In this document: positions 17,756 to 26,331 of the stretch, piece by piece
Layout: every line of letters begins with the position of its first letter
How positions within the stretch are numbered: position 1 is the first letter of the stretch
Assembly (NCBI RefSeq): GCF_002286735.1
Contig: NZ_NRTA01000012.1
Coordinates: forward strand, 55,147-119,146
Length of the DNA: 64,000 nucleotides
Origin: Leptolyngbya sp. BC1307
Lineage (GTDB): Bacteria; Cyanobacteriota; Cyanobacteriia; Phormidesmidales; Phormidesmidaceae
Reading direction: 5' to 3'
The notes under the pieces: generated by a model
The model's input: only the letters and a program-made list of their open reading frames with translations
The model's database searches: none
Told to the model about the DNA's origin: nothing
Program-made: the position numbers and the translations under genes

Positions 17756-20749
17756 CTATTGGCCGACTAACTCCTTAAACCAATCGTCGCTCCAGATATC
17801 TTCAAAGATTTCGTCGGCGAGGGCTTCTTGCTTATAGCTGGGTTCTAGTCGGACGGCCTGCTGAAGGTTTTCCAAGGCCATATCGTTTTCGCGCTGGAGG
17901 GCGTAGCAAAGCGCGCGGTTGTAGTAGGCTTTGGCGTAGTTGGGGTTGGCGGCGATCGCTTTATCAAAGCTCTTCAGCGCATCTCTATCTCTCCCTAGCT
18001 TCATCAGCACATAGCCCCGGTTATCCCAGGCTTTGGCTAGCTGAGGGTTAAAGCGGGTGGCTTTGTCAAAAGAGGCGACAGCTTCTTCGTAGCGCTCTAG
18101 TTCGGTCAGGGCCAGACCGCGATTTAGCCAGGCGACGGCGTCGTTTGCTTGGAGGGTAACTGCCTGATCAAATGACTCGAAGGCTTCTTTATGCGCTTGC
18201 AAGATGCCAAAGGCAACGCCCCGATTTACCCAGGCTTCGTGATATTCGGGGTTGATATCGAGCGCGCGATCAAAGGCGGCGATCGCCTCTTCTCGCTGAC
18301 GCAGACGGCTGAGCACCATGCCCTGATTGAGCCAGGCTTTGGCGTCGGTCGGCTCTTGCTCAATCACGGTATTAAACGCACTGAGGGCCTCTTCATAGCG
18401 GCGCTGTTCTCGTAGCAGCAGGCCGCTTTGATACCAGGCTTCGCTGTTGCTAGGGTCGAGCCGGGTGACTTCGTTCAGAGCGGCTAAGGCGTCTTCTTTA
18501 CGGCCTAGCTCGCTCAGGCAGCGACTGCGGCTAAACCACAGATCCGGATTGCCAGGCTGCACTTCTAAGGCGCGGTCGTAGGCGGCGAGGGCAGCTTCAT
18601 ACTGTTTGTTTCCTAGCTTTTGGTCACCGTCGGCGATGAATTCGTCTGCCGTCAAAAACAGCTCAGGGCGATTGTCTTTGAGCCGGTTAACCTGCTCGGA
18701 GAGATCGGCAAGCTGAGTTTGGGAGGTGCTCATAAAGGAATCGGCGACGTACTCGGGGGTGACTTTCCCGAGCTGTTGCATAATCTGTTGCTTTTCGGCT
18801 TCGGCTTCGGCGTTGAGCGCTGAGAGCTTGGCCTGAATTTCTTCTTTGGTTTGAGTGACAGCGGCGATCGCCTGCTCTTGGCGCTGGTTCATGCTGCCCT
18901 GCAAAGCTTCTAAGGTCTGAGCAAATTTTTCTTCGATTTGCCCGAGCCGGGTTTGCGCAGCCTGCTGCCGCTCAGCGGCGGCCTGAGCGAGTTCGCCGAT
19001 TTGTTCACCCAGGCGGGCGTCAAAGCTGTTGAGCTTTTCGATGATCACATCGCGTCTGCCAAAGACGGTGTTGCGCACGCTGCCGAGTTCGCCGGTAAAG
19101 CTGCTTTCAATTTCTTTGAGCGATCGCAATAGCTGCTGCCGTTCGCTACCAATCCCGGTTTGCAGCTCGTTTAGCTCGCGGGTAAAGTCTCCCTGAAGCT
19201 GTTGGACAATATCCAGCGCCTGATTACGCTGTTCGCCGAGATCTGTCTGCAAGCCGGTGAGCTGGTCGGAAAACGTGCGCGCTGTTTCTGTTAGCTCAGT
19301 GTAGAGATGGGTTTTGCGAGTGTCCAGATCGTTGCCTAAGTTGGCGAGCTGGGCGCGAAAGCCTTCGGCAGTGGCTTGCAACTGCATCACTGTATGGCTG
19401 CGCTCTTCGCTGACGCCTGACTGCAGATCGGAGATTTGCGACTTAAAGTCATTCGCCACCCGATCCATATCGCCTAAGATAGTGCCTTTACGGCCTTCGA
19501 CATCGGCCTTGAGCGTGGCAAACTGGGTTAAAAAGCCATCGGCAGACTGGCGAAAGCTCTGCATCATATTGGCTTTGCGGCTTTCTACCTCATTGCGAAT
19601 GGCGTTGAACTGCTGCTGCAATTCTTCGGTAGAGCGCTGAATGTTTTGCAGCGCCAGATCGCGGTGGCCCAGGGCGCTGGCCTGAATCTCCGAGAGTTCT
19701 TTGACGACTTCTTCTTTGGAGAATTGGAGGTCGGCGATCGCCGCATCACGCTGCTGCTCGATCTTCGCCTTGGCAGCGGCTTCTGCCTCACTGAGCTGCG
19801 GGCCAAACTCATTGCTCAGCTTCACCAGCCCAGAAATCACCCGCTCTTTTTCTGCAATAGTCTCTGCCTGCAGACTACCGAGTTGGTCAGAGAGCACCGA
19901 TTCTTTTCGCTCAATTTCATCAAAGAAAGCCGTTTTGCGACGCTGAGTCTCTTCTTTAATCACGCCTACATGACGAGAAAATTCGGCTTCGGAAGTGGTA
20001 AAGCGCTGCAATATACGCTGACTTTCTACCGCGCTCTCAGTCCGCATTTCTTCTAAACGCTGTTTGGCCTGAGCCTGCATCTCTACCGTCATTTTGGCAA
20101 AGTCAGCAGCGGTCATCTCTAGTCTGTGCTGAATGCCTTCTAGCTGCTGCTCCCAGTTTTTAGTCGTTTGCCCTTTAAATTCGTCTAGTTCTTCGATTAG
20201 CTTGTATAGCACTTCGCGCTGGGCGACGACTTCACGCTGAAAGCCGCTGGAGCGCCCTTGCAGTTCACCCGAGAGATCGTCTGCGTCGGCCAAAATCCGG
20301 TTGAGGCTACGGGTCGCATTGTGTACTTTGTTCTCTAGCTCAGTCATTTCATTGAGCTGAGTGCGAACGACTGTAGCGACTTCGTTGACCACCGAGCGCC
20401 GCAAAAACCACAGCATGACAATGCCAATACCGAGCAAGAGCACCAGCGCCCCTAGCATCACGGCAAACAGCGTGGTCGCACGGTCAAGCGTCTCTTCAGC
20501 CTGCCGCTGCTGTAAGGCGCTCGCTGGAATGGGACCTGCTGACTCTACGGCTGGTTCCACTGTCTGAGAATCGACCGTCTGAGAATCGACCGTCTGAGCC
20601 TCGTCTGTCTGGGCCAGTGCCAGGCTGGTAGCCCTAAAGCTAAAGCTCTCTGCACTGGTGCCTACGCTGGTTAACGCGCCTGCTAGCCCGCCCACAAGCA
20701 AACTGCTGATGACCATCACCAATCGCCAATTTTTCTGATTCCCCTGCAT
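17756..20749 (-). CDS. membrane-anchored protein with fourteen 29-residue repeats and TPRs
   Basis: A 997-residue protein. Residues 11-30 are a signal or membrane segment, 51-65 hold the repeated Q-T-V-D-S unit, and 95-116 are a clear transmembrane helix. From residue 257 to 666 the sequence falls into 14 successive units, 13 of exactly 29 residues and one of 33. Typical unit starts are FKSQISDLQSG, FRAQLANLGND, FSDQLTGLQTD and FTRELNELQTG, with a charged E-x-R/R-K pair about residue 15. Residues about 700-985 are some eight TPR motifs (AWLNRGLALTELERYEEAVASF). The predicted layout is an inner-membrane anchor, a long helical rod and a TPR head. I do not recognise the N-terminal repeat family. 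A scaffold role is inference. Confidence 0.88.
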   Translation of the reverse strand: MQGNQKNWRLVMVISSLLVGGLAGALTSVGTSAESFSFRATSLALAQTDEAQTVDSQTVDSQTVEPAVESAGPIPASALQQRQAEETLDRATTLFAVMLGALVLLLGIGIVMLWFLRRSVVNEVATVVRTQLNEMTELENKVHNATRSLNRILADADDLSGELQGRSSGFQREVVAQREVLYKLIEELDEFKGQTTKNWEQQLEGIQHRLEMTAADFAKMTVEMQAQAKQRLEEMRTESAVESQRILQRFTTSEAEFSRHVGVIKEETQRRKTAFFDEIERKESVLSDQLGSLQAETIAEKERVISGLVKLSNEFGPQLSEAEAAAKAKIEQQRDAAIADLQFSKEEVVKELSEIQASALGHRDLALQNIQRSTEELQQQFNAIRNEVESRKANMMQSFRQSADGFLTQFATLKADVEGRKGTILGDMDRVANDFKSQISDLQSGVSEERSHTVMQLQATAEGFRAQLANLGNDLDTRKTHLYTELTETARTFSDQLTGLQTDLGEQRNQALDIVQQLQGDFTRELNELQTGIGSERQQLLRSLKEIESSFTGELGSVRNTVFGRRDVIIEKLNSFDARLGEQIGELAQAAAERQQAAQTRLGQIEEKFAQTLEALQGSMNQRQEQAIAAVTQTKEEIQAKLSALNAEAEAEKQQIMQQLGKVTPEYVADSFMSTSQTQLADLSEQVNRLKDNRPELFLTADEFIADGDQKLGNKQYEAALAAYDRALEVQPGNPDLWFSRSRCLSELGRKEDALAALNEVTRLDPSNSEAWYQSGLLLREQRRYEEALSAFNTVIEQEPTDAKAWLNQGMVLSRLRQREEAIAAFDRALDINPEYHEAWVNRGVAFGILQAHKEAFESFDQAVTLQANDAVAWLNRGLALTELERYEEAVASFDKATRFNPQLAKAWDNRGYVLMKLGRDRDALKSFDKAIAANPNYAKAYYNRALCYALQRENDMALENLQQAVRLEPSYKQEALADEIFEDIWSDDWFKELVGQ

Positions 20750-20946
20750 GGGCGACCCCTTACTGTGCGCTGACTGTGGCTGACGTTCGCAGTTTGCACT
20801 AGCATTCTACCTGAATGGTCAGGTTAGCAGATATTTTGCCTCGCTTCCCTGACCTCTCCGCTCCCTTACACCCCTTCCTGCGGCTATATTGAGTTAATCA
20901 AAGAGACAAGCCTTTACATAGTTACCCCTCCCCTCCTCAGCTGCCA

Positions 20947-22563
20947 ATGGCCGATTCGATTGCCCAGCACTACCATCAGCGCACCAAGTACGATCCGGAG
21001 ACCATTGCAGCTAAAGGTCAGGGTGGGCTGAACTGGGCGCAGCAGCCCCTGCCGTACAAAGACTATAAGCTGGGCCACAGCATAGACCTGAAGCCTTATC
21101 TAGAGAAAGAACCGCCCGCCGCCGATGATGATTGGCGCTGGTGGCAGCGACTCTCTCGGCTGTTAATTGACAGCTATGGGCTGACGGCCAAGGTGATGAC
21201 CTATTCTGGGGAGCCGATGTATTTGCGGTCTGCGCCGTCGGCGGGGGGGCTGTATCCGGCTGAGATTTATCTGGTGTCGCGGGGAACCGCTTTGCTGCCA
21301 GCAGGGCTGTACAACTATCAGGTGCGGACGCATTCGCTGTGGCGCTATTGGGATGACCATCCCTGGGCAGACCTGCAGGCGGCTTGCTTTTGGCATCCGG
21401 CACTAGAAACGACGCAGCTGGCGCTGGTGGTGAGTGCCGTTTTTCAGCGTTCGGCCTGGCGCTATCAGGACAGGGCCTACCGGCGAGTGTTTCTCGATAC
21501 GGGTCATCTGCTGGGTAATTTGGAGGTGGCGAGCACTCTCTGTGACTATCGGCTCCACTTAATCGGCGGGTTTGCTGACGAGCAGGTCAATCAGCTTCTG
21601 TATTTAGACGGGGCTGAGGAAAGCGCGATCGCCCTACTCGCCTTAGCCGATCTCTTCCAGGTCAATCAAAATCTATCGCCTGCCCGTAGCGCTTTGCCAA
21701 GCCCGATTCATACCGATATTGTGCCGGTTGACGATGGCGAGCTGCTGGGCTATCTGCATTTGCATACGGCGATCGCTGCCGACGCTGGTTTTGGTCAGCT
21801 AGAGCAAAAGAGTAATGATTCTCACTTGCCGACGCCGATGCTACCGGCTGATTCAGCCCCGTCCCAATCGCTAGCTCAAGCCAATGCTCGCAGCGCCGAT
21901 AAGTACAATTTTCCGTTTGGTATTACTGTCTCAACAAAGACTCAGCCGATTCTGTGGGGCGATGGCAACGCCTCTCCACCGGAGAATCGCCTCCAGGCGC
22001 TAGAAGATACCCTGCTGGCCCGCCGCTCGACCCGTCGCTATACAGCGGCCCCTTTAGGCCGCGCTGATCTATTTGCCCTGCTCGATTTTGCCTACCATCC
22101 GGCGCACTACCGTCTGCAAGAGTTTGACCAGGCTCCTGACTATTTCGACCTGAGCCTGATTGAGACCTTTGTTGCCATTTCAAACGTGGAGACATTGGAG
22201 CCCGGCTGCTATTACTACGCGCCGCAGGCCGAAGAGCTGAGACAGATTCGTTTTAACCAGTTTCGCAAAGACCTGCATTATCTCTGCCTGGGGCAGAATC
22301 TGGGTCGCGACGCGGGCGCGGTGATTTTCCATACGGCTGATCTGGCGGCGGCGGTGGCTAAGTATGGTGACCGGGCCTATCGCTACCTGCATATGGACGC
22401 GGGGCATTTGGGTCAGCGCCTGAACCTGGCGGCGACTCGCCGTCAGATCGGGGTTAGCGGCATCGCGGGCTTTTTTGACGATCAGGTAAATGAGCTGCTG
22501 AGCATTCCGGCTGAAGAAGCGGTGCTCTACATTACGACGGTTGGCCAGAAGGCTGATCGCTAA
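20947..22563 (+). CDS. SagB/ThcOx-type dehydrogenase, tandem nitroreductase fold
   Basis: The 538-residue protein holds two nitroreductase-like (SagB) halves. The first has YLRSAPSAGGLYPAEIYLV (about 96-114), the SagB signature with the FMN-binding Ser and an aromatic pair, and the second has LLARRSTRRYTAAPLGRADLF (about 350-370) and HMDAGHLGQRLNLAA. SagB-type enzymes oxidise azolines in peptide natural products, but stand-alone versions are common in bacteria. No YcaO cyclodehydratase or precursor peptide is adjacent, so a peptide-modifying role is not supported here. Its 3' end overlaps the next, converging gene by 32 bp. Confidence 0.9.
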   Translation: MADSIAQHYHQRTKYDPETIAAKGQGGLNWAQQPLPYKDYKLGHSIDLKPYLEKEPPAADDDWRWWQRLSRLLIDSYGLTAKVMTYSGEPMYLRSAPSAGGLYPAEIYLVSRGTALLPAGLYNYQVRTHSLWRYWDDHPWADLQAACFWHPALETTQLALVVSAVFQRSAWRYQDRAYRRVFLDTGHLLGNLEVASTLCDYRLHLIGGFADEQVNQLLYLDGAEESAIALLALADLFQVNQNLSPARSALPSPIHTDIVPVDDGELLGYLHLHTAIAADAGFGQLEQKSNDSHLPTPMLPADSAPSQSLAQANARSADKYNFPFGITVSTKTQPILWGDGNASPPENRLQALEDTLLARRSTRRYTAAPLGRADLFALLDFAYHPAHYRLQEFDQAPDYFDLSLIETFVAISNVETLEPGCYYYAPQAEELRQIRFNQFRKDLHYLCLGQNLGRDAGAVIFHTADLAAAVAKYGDRAYRYLHMDAGHLGQRLNLAATRRQIGVSGIAGFFDDQVNELLSIPAEEAVLYITTVGQKADR

Positions 22564-23431
22564 TGCCGCCGGGCTCGCGTACGCTGCGGGCGATCGCCGA
22601 AATATCTTCGTCACCATAGCCTCTGGCAATCAGGCCGTTTTCTATCTGTTCTACATAGGCGGCCATCGGCAGCGGCAACCCGAGATCGCGGGCGGTGTCT
22701 AGCGCTATCTTCAAATCTTTTTGATGCAGCCGTACCCGAAATCCGAGCGGATAGTTATTGGCAATCATGTTGCCAGAGCGGTTGGTCAGCCCCCAGGAGC
22801 CCGCTGCGCCACTGCCAACGGCCTGTACAACCTTCTCCATATCCAACCCCGCCTTTAGCCCCAGGCTCATGCCCTCAGCGACCGACCAGTAGGTACCCGC
22901 TACGATGATTTGATTGATGGCTTTGGTGGTTTGCCCTGCGCCAATGGGCCCGACGTGGGTGACTGTGCGGCCCATTGCTGTGAGTACTGGCATTGCTCGC
23001 TCTACGTCCGCCGCCTCGCCGCCCACCATAATTGAGAGGGTGCCCTGCTGTGCGCCTTCTGAGCCACCAGAGACGGGCGCGTCGATCATGCGCATCTCCT
23101 TTTTGGCCAGCGCCTGAGCGATGCGCCGGGTGACTTCGGGGCTGATGGTAGACATGTCGATTACCAGGGTGCCGGGGCGATCGCTGTGAATCACGCCAGA
23201 CTCTCCCAAAATCACCGCCTCTACATCCGGGCTGTCGCTCACACAGGTAATCACAATCTCGGCAGCTGCAGCAGCTTGCTTGGGCGACTCAGCGGCGGTA
23301 GCTCCAGCGGCGATGAGCGATTGTTCTTTTTCTCTGGTTCGGTTGTGCACAGTGACCGAATGACCTGCCCGTAAGAGATTGCGAACCATCGGGTCGCCCA
23401 TAGTGCCCAGTCCGATAAATGCGATGTCCAT
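22532..23431 (-). CDS. beta-hydroxyacid dehydrogenase (3-hydroxyisobutyrate/tartronate semialdehyde type)
   Basis: Starting at the ATG at 23431, the protein opens with MDIAFIGLGTMGDPMVRN, the Rossmann GxGxMG dinucleotide site, so an in-frame upstream ATG is unlikely. It has 299 residues. IDAPVSGGSEGAQQGTLSIM and GAGQTTKAINQIIVAG carry the family substrate-binding and catalytic Lys regions. The substrate could be tartronate semialdehyde (photorespiratory glycerate branch) or another hydroxyacid; the sequence does not decide. The stop lies 32 bp inside the end of the SagB gene on the opposite strand. Confidence 0.9.
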   Translation of the reverse strand: MDIAFIGLGTMGDPMVRNLLRAGHSVTVHNRTREKEQSLIAAGATAAESPKQAAAAAEIVITCVSDSPDVEAVILGESGVIHSDRPGTLVIDMSTISPEVTRRIAQALAKKEMRMIDAPVSGGSEGAQQGTLSIMVGGEAADVERAMPVLTAMGRTVTHVGPIGAGQTTKAINQIIVAGTYWSVAEGMSLGLKAGLDMEKVVQAVGSGAAGSWGLTNRSGNMIANNYPLGFRVRLHQKDLKIALDTARDLGLPLPMAAYVEQIENGLIARGYGDEDISAIARSVREPGGISDQPSGQPS

Positions 23432-23472
23432 AGAAGTAATGGCCAATACCAACAGTATCAATAGTAAGCATG

Positions 23473-23501
23473 AAAAAGTCCCTAGCTTTGTTAGGGACTT
23501 T
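23473..23501 (-). terminator. intrinsic terminator of the small lipoprotein gene
   Basis: AAAGTCCCTA (23475-23484) and TAGGGACTTT (23492-23501) form a perfect 10-bp stem with a 7-nt loop. On the minus strand the stem is followed by T residues. It lies downstream of the lipoprotein gene at 23578-23787. Confidence 0.85.
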
Positions 23502-23577
23502 CTCTAGATCGGCGCTAAACCGTTATTAACAGTCAGTGACTGCGCGGTCGTTCAAGTGTGATAATTTAAGCGATCGC

Positions 23578-23787
23578 TTACTCAGCCGCACAAGGATCAG
23601 CAGGCTCTTCCATTGCGCCTTCTTCTCCCATGGCAGGATCTTCCATTGCAGGATCTTCCATTGCGCCTTCCTCAGGGGCAATTTCTCCAGTTGCATCAGG
23701 TTCTGTTGTCTCGGGGCCACAGCTCGCTAGGGTGCCAACGCTGAGAACTGAAACGGCAGCTAGAGCAGCTAAATACTTAACTTTCAT
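23578..23787 (-). CDS. small acidic lipoprotein with short repeats
   Basis: The product has 69 residues. A signal peptide MKVKYLAALAAVSVL leads to a lipobox LASC with Cys23, predicting a lipid-anchored periplasmic peptide. The mature part is strongly acidic and repeats A-M-E-D-P and G-A-M-E units, ending DPCAAE with a second Cys. The repeat is visible in the DNA as two copies of gcaggatcttccatt. An intrinsic terminator follows. I do not recognise the family. The clear signal, terminator and own spacer argue that it is a real gene. Confidence 0.75.
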   Translation of the reverse strand: MKVKYLAALAAVSVLSVGTLASCGPETTEPDATGEIAPEEGAMEDPAMEDPAMGEEGAMEEPADPCAAE

Positions 23788-24112
23788 TGAATTATTCCTG
23801 GTGGGGGGTGGTTAAGGCTGAAAGCGATATCAGCTTAGGTGAACGGCAAAAGTGCCGCCCTGATCGACAACTTAGACTTTGCAATTGTGCATTGTCAAGC
23901 GGGGGAAAAAGTGAGAATTGGCTGAGACTAGTAGAGAGTCAGGGTAAGGGCGATTTATTACTTTTCGGTCATTTTTCGGTCATTGTTTTGTCATTTTTGG
24001 CTGTTTATCTCCGGTCGTTATCGCGTTGTTATCAACATGTTATCAACAGCGGCTCGTCTGCGTGATTCGCTCTAATGAAATCAGTTGTCATTATTTCAGC
24101 ATCCCTTAAACT
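23788..24112. other. 325-bp spacer with direct repeats and two DnaA-box-like 9-mers
   Basis: No convincing gene. It is AT-rich between about 23950 and 24050. TTATCAACA occurs at 24029-24037 and 24040-24048, one mismatch from the DnaA box TTATCCACA. Cggtcattttt is repeated near 23967-23990. It presumably contains the promoter of the lipoprotein gene, which reads leftward. Confidence 0.5.
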
Positions 24113-24658
24113 CTAAAACCTCCGAGGCGGCTTCCGGGTTTTCTTCTGCTTGTGCTGACGGCGCTTGCGTCCGATTTGGCTGCCTATGGTATCACTGACT
24201 GAGTGACTGACGGCCCCTAGCTCTAGGCCGATCAATATCGCTAGCCATTCTGTGAGGTAGTGGTTGATTAAAAAGCGAAACGTCACGCTGAGATTTTGCC
24301 AGGTGAGCCGAGCATCCCACAAAACGTTGAGAACTTCGGCGATCGCAATGGTGAATAGGGCTATCCATACCGCCAGATAGACTACCCGTAGCGCGGTGCC
24401 CACAATCGGTCCGTGAGAGAGTCGGGAGCGGTGTCTGAGCGTCTTTTGATAGGGTAGCCAAATCCAGCGCAGCAGCCCCCACCGTTTGTACTGGATAGAT
24501 CGAATGTCTAAATCAGGGCCGAGCATAAACCCGCCGACTAAAAAAGACAGCGCCGTGATGATGGTGAGCGGTAGGCTGTTGGTCGCCAAAAAGGCGAATC
24601 CAGCAATTAGCGGGAGGCACCATAGCGTTATTTTGTCGTGGGTTCGACCGGATGGCAT
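24113..24658 (-). CDS. DUF2227 family putative metal-binding membrane protein
   Basis: Using the ATG at 24658, the protein starts MPSGRTHDKITLW, as in the DUF2227 family. Length is 181 residues. Asp/His clusters GPDLDIRSIQYKRWG and HRSRLSHGPIVGTALR give the putative metal ligands. Membrane segments are predicted near 17-50, 95-120 and 140-165. The C-terminus is very basic (KRRQHKQKKTRKPPRR). Function is not known. Confidence 0.85.
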   Translation of the reverse strand: MPSGRTHDKITLWCLPLIAGFAFLATNSLPLTIITALSFLVGGFMLGPDLDIRSIQYKRWGLLRWIWLPYQKTLRHRSRLSHGPIVGTALRVVYLAVWIALFTIAIAEVLNVLWDARLTWQNLSVTFRFLINHYLTEWLAILIGLELGAVSHSVSDTIGSQIGRKRRQHKQKKTRKPPRRF

Positions 24659-24795
24659 AGGGCACAAGAGATGCAACACCCTATAGAGTAATACGGATGA
24701 ATTAGTTAAGAGAAAAAATGTCGGATTTTGCTGATCGGTGCGTTTCTTATTCTGCTATTATTTTATTTCGGCGGTGCGACTTTGCACTGTACCGA

Positions 24796-24868
24796 GGGCG
24801 GTTAGCTCAGTTGGTAGAGCGCCTCGTTTACACCGAGGATGTCGCGGGTTCGAGTCCCTCACCGCCCA
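24796..24868 (+). tRNA. tRNA-Val (anticodon TAC)
   Basis: A full cloverleaf is readable. The acceptor arm GGGCGGT pairs with ACCGCCC, the D-arm is TAGCTCAGTTGGTAGAGC, the anticodon stem CCTCG/CGAGG carries loop TTTACAC with anticodon TAC, and the T-arm contains GGTTCGAGTCC. The discriminator base is A, and CCA is not encoded. Confidence 0.97.
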
Positions 24869-24937
24869 TACGCTACAGTCTACGCTCGCAGTCTGTACTC
24901 AAAGATTGTGGCTACAGAATTTGGCCATAGCATTTTC

Positions 24938-25660
24938 CTACAGCCCAGCAAACCACTCATAGCCCCGATCTTCCCAGTAGCCCTGTCGCTCTGATAGATC
25001 AGCTGTGAAGGTAATGCGGGTGACCCATTTGCTGTGTTTGTAGCCCAGCTTGATCGGCGCGGCTAGCCGCAGCGGTGCGCCATTTTCGGCGGGTAGCGGT
25101 GCGCCATTCTTTTGATAGACCATCAGCGTTTGGGGGTGCAGAGCCGAGGGCAGATCCCAGCTTTCGTAGTAGTCATCAGCAGATTCAAAGTAGACGTAGC
25201 GGGCTTCAGGCCTGGGTTGCACCAGTGCCGCAATATCTTGTAGCCGAACGCCGCCCCACTGCACAATCGCGGCCCAGCCCTCTACGCACACATGGCGAAT
25301 GACCATCGTTGTCAGCGGCATTGTTTGCAAGTCTGCCATGCTGAGCTGCATCGGTGAATTGACCGCGCCATCAACGGTGAGCTGGAAGGTGTCTGGGTCA
25401 ATTTGCGGCGTGCCATTGAATGAATTGATCAGCAGCGCCTCGGGCTGAACCGCGCTGGCAGCATATTCTGGCGCAGGGGTTTGGGGGCTGAGCAGCAGTT
25501 CTTCAACCCGCTGATTGAGCGGCTCAAAGACTTTGCTCACCTGGCGAGAATAGAGCGGTGCGCCACAGCCATTGAGCAGCAGACCGGCACCAGAGAGCCC
25601 AGACAGTTGCAGCAGTCGGCGGCGAGTGAGGATGCGGCGAGGGGAAGAGGGGAGTTGCAT
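24938..25660 (-). CDS. periplasmic molybdopterin oxidoreductase (sulfite oxidase/YedY-like)
   Basis: A 240-residue protein. The N-terminus has a twin-arginine-like RRILTRRRLLQLSG followed by a hydrophobic stretch and LLNGC (Cys32), so it may be Tat-exported and lipidated. The oxidoreductase molybdopterin domain is clear from QLTVDGAV, the Mo-ligand cysteine in HVCVEGWA (Cys125) and the end PIKLGYKHSKWVTRI. It is last in a four-gene minus-strand operon after a cytochrome b gene. Relatives include sulfite dehydrogenases and MsrP, the periplasmic methionine-sulfoxide reductase. The substrate is not decidable by eye. Confidence 0.9.
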   Translation of the reverse strand: MQLPSSPRRILTRRRLLQLSGLSGAGLLLNGCGAPLYSRQVSKVFEPLNQRVEELLLSPQTPAPEYAASAVQPEALLINSFNGTPQIDPDTFQLTVDGAVNSPMQLSMADLQTMPLTTMVIRHVCVEGWAAIVQWGGVRLQDIAALVQPRPEARYVYFESADDYYESWDLPSALHPQTLMVYQKNGAPLPAENGAPLRLAAPIKLGYKHSKWVTRITFTADLSERQGYWEDRGYEWFAGL

Positions 25661-25696
25661 AGGGCTGGGGGTGGAAAGTTATTGCGTGCATCTTTC

Positions 25697-26311
25697 TCAG
25701 GTGAAGATGGATTTGACCAGGCGAAACTGACCGACTTTTAGAGCCAGCAAAGAGTGCGCAAAGGTGAACAAAACCACAGTGGGCACCGTAATGAAGTGAA
25801 CCGTGCGGAGGATCTGCCAGTTGATAAACAGCGCTGAGAGCCAGGAGAATTGAACGGGCTTGTACATGGCCAGGCCAGAGGCGACCGCTAGCACCAGCAC
25901 CGGCATGATCCCCGTGTAAACCACGCGATGCCAGGCATAGTTTTTGCGCTTGGGGTTTTTCCCGGTCTGCAGCACCTGAATATCGCTGCTAGAGGCATAC
26001 CGGCGTTTCCAGCGGCGCGTGATAAAGATATAGATGCCATATATCAGCAGATTCATCGAAAATAGCCACATCGCGGCAAAGTGCCAGTGGCGACCGCCCG
26101 CTAGCCAGCCGCCAAGGGTAACAGCCACCGGAAAATGCCAGCCTGCTCGCCCGCCAAAGACCGGGTTGGCATTATAGATTTGCAGGCCGCTGGTAATCAT
26201 CAGCGTCAGGCTAATGATATTGAGCCAGTGAAAGATTTTGGTAAAGAGGGCTTGCTTAGGGGCAGGCGGTGTCTTTTTGGGGCGTCGTGCGGGTTCTGAA
26301 GAACTGCTCAT
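25697..26311 (-). CDS. membrane cytochrome b domain protein
   Basis: The start at 26311 (MSSSSEPARRPKK) avoids overlap with ccdA and is preferred over an upstream in-frame ATG. About 204 residues contain four to five transmembrane helices with candidate haem His residues: KIFHWLNIISL, GRHWHFAAMW, AWHRVVYTG and VHFITVPTVVLFTFAHSLL. This is the pattern of cytochrome b561/YedZ-like electron-transfer subunits. Placed between ccdA and the molybdoenzyme gene, it probably passes quinol electrons to that enzyme. This is inferred from context. Confidence 0.85.
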   Translation of the reverse strand: MSSSSEPARRPKKTPPAPKQALFTKIFHWLNIISLTLMITSGLQIYNANPVFGGRAGWHFPVAVTLGGWLAGGRHWHFAAMWLFSMNLLIYGIYIFITRRWKRRYASSSDIQVLQTGKNPKRKNYAWHRVVYTGIMPVLVLAVASGLAMYKPVQFSWLSALFINWQILRTVHFITVPTVVLFTFAHSLLALKVGQFRLVKSIFT

Positions 26312-26331
26312 AGGTTGTGACCAAAAAGTTG

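Noticed and set aside
20947..22563. A RiPP biosynthetic cluster around the SagB-type gene
   Set aside because: No YcaO protein, precursor peptide or exporter is within the neighbouring genes.
23787..24065. 92-codon plus-strand frame in the spacer upstream of the lipoprotein
   Set aside because: No ribosome-binding site, odd composition, and it covers what should be the lipoprotein promoter.
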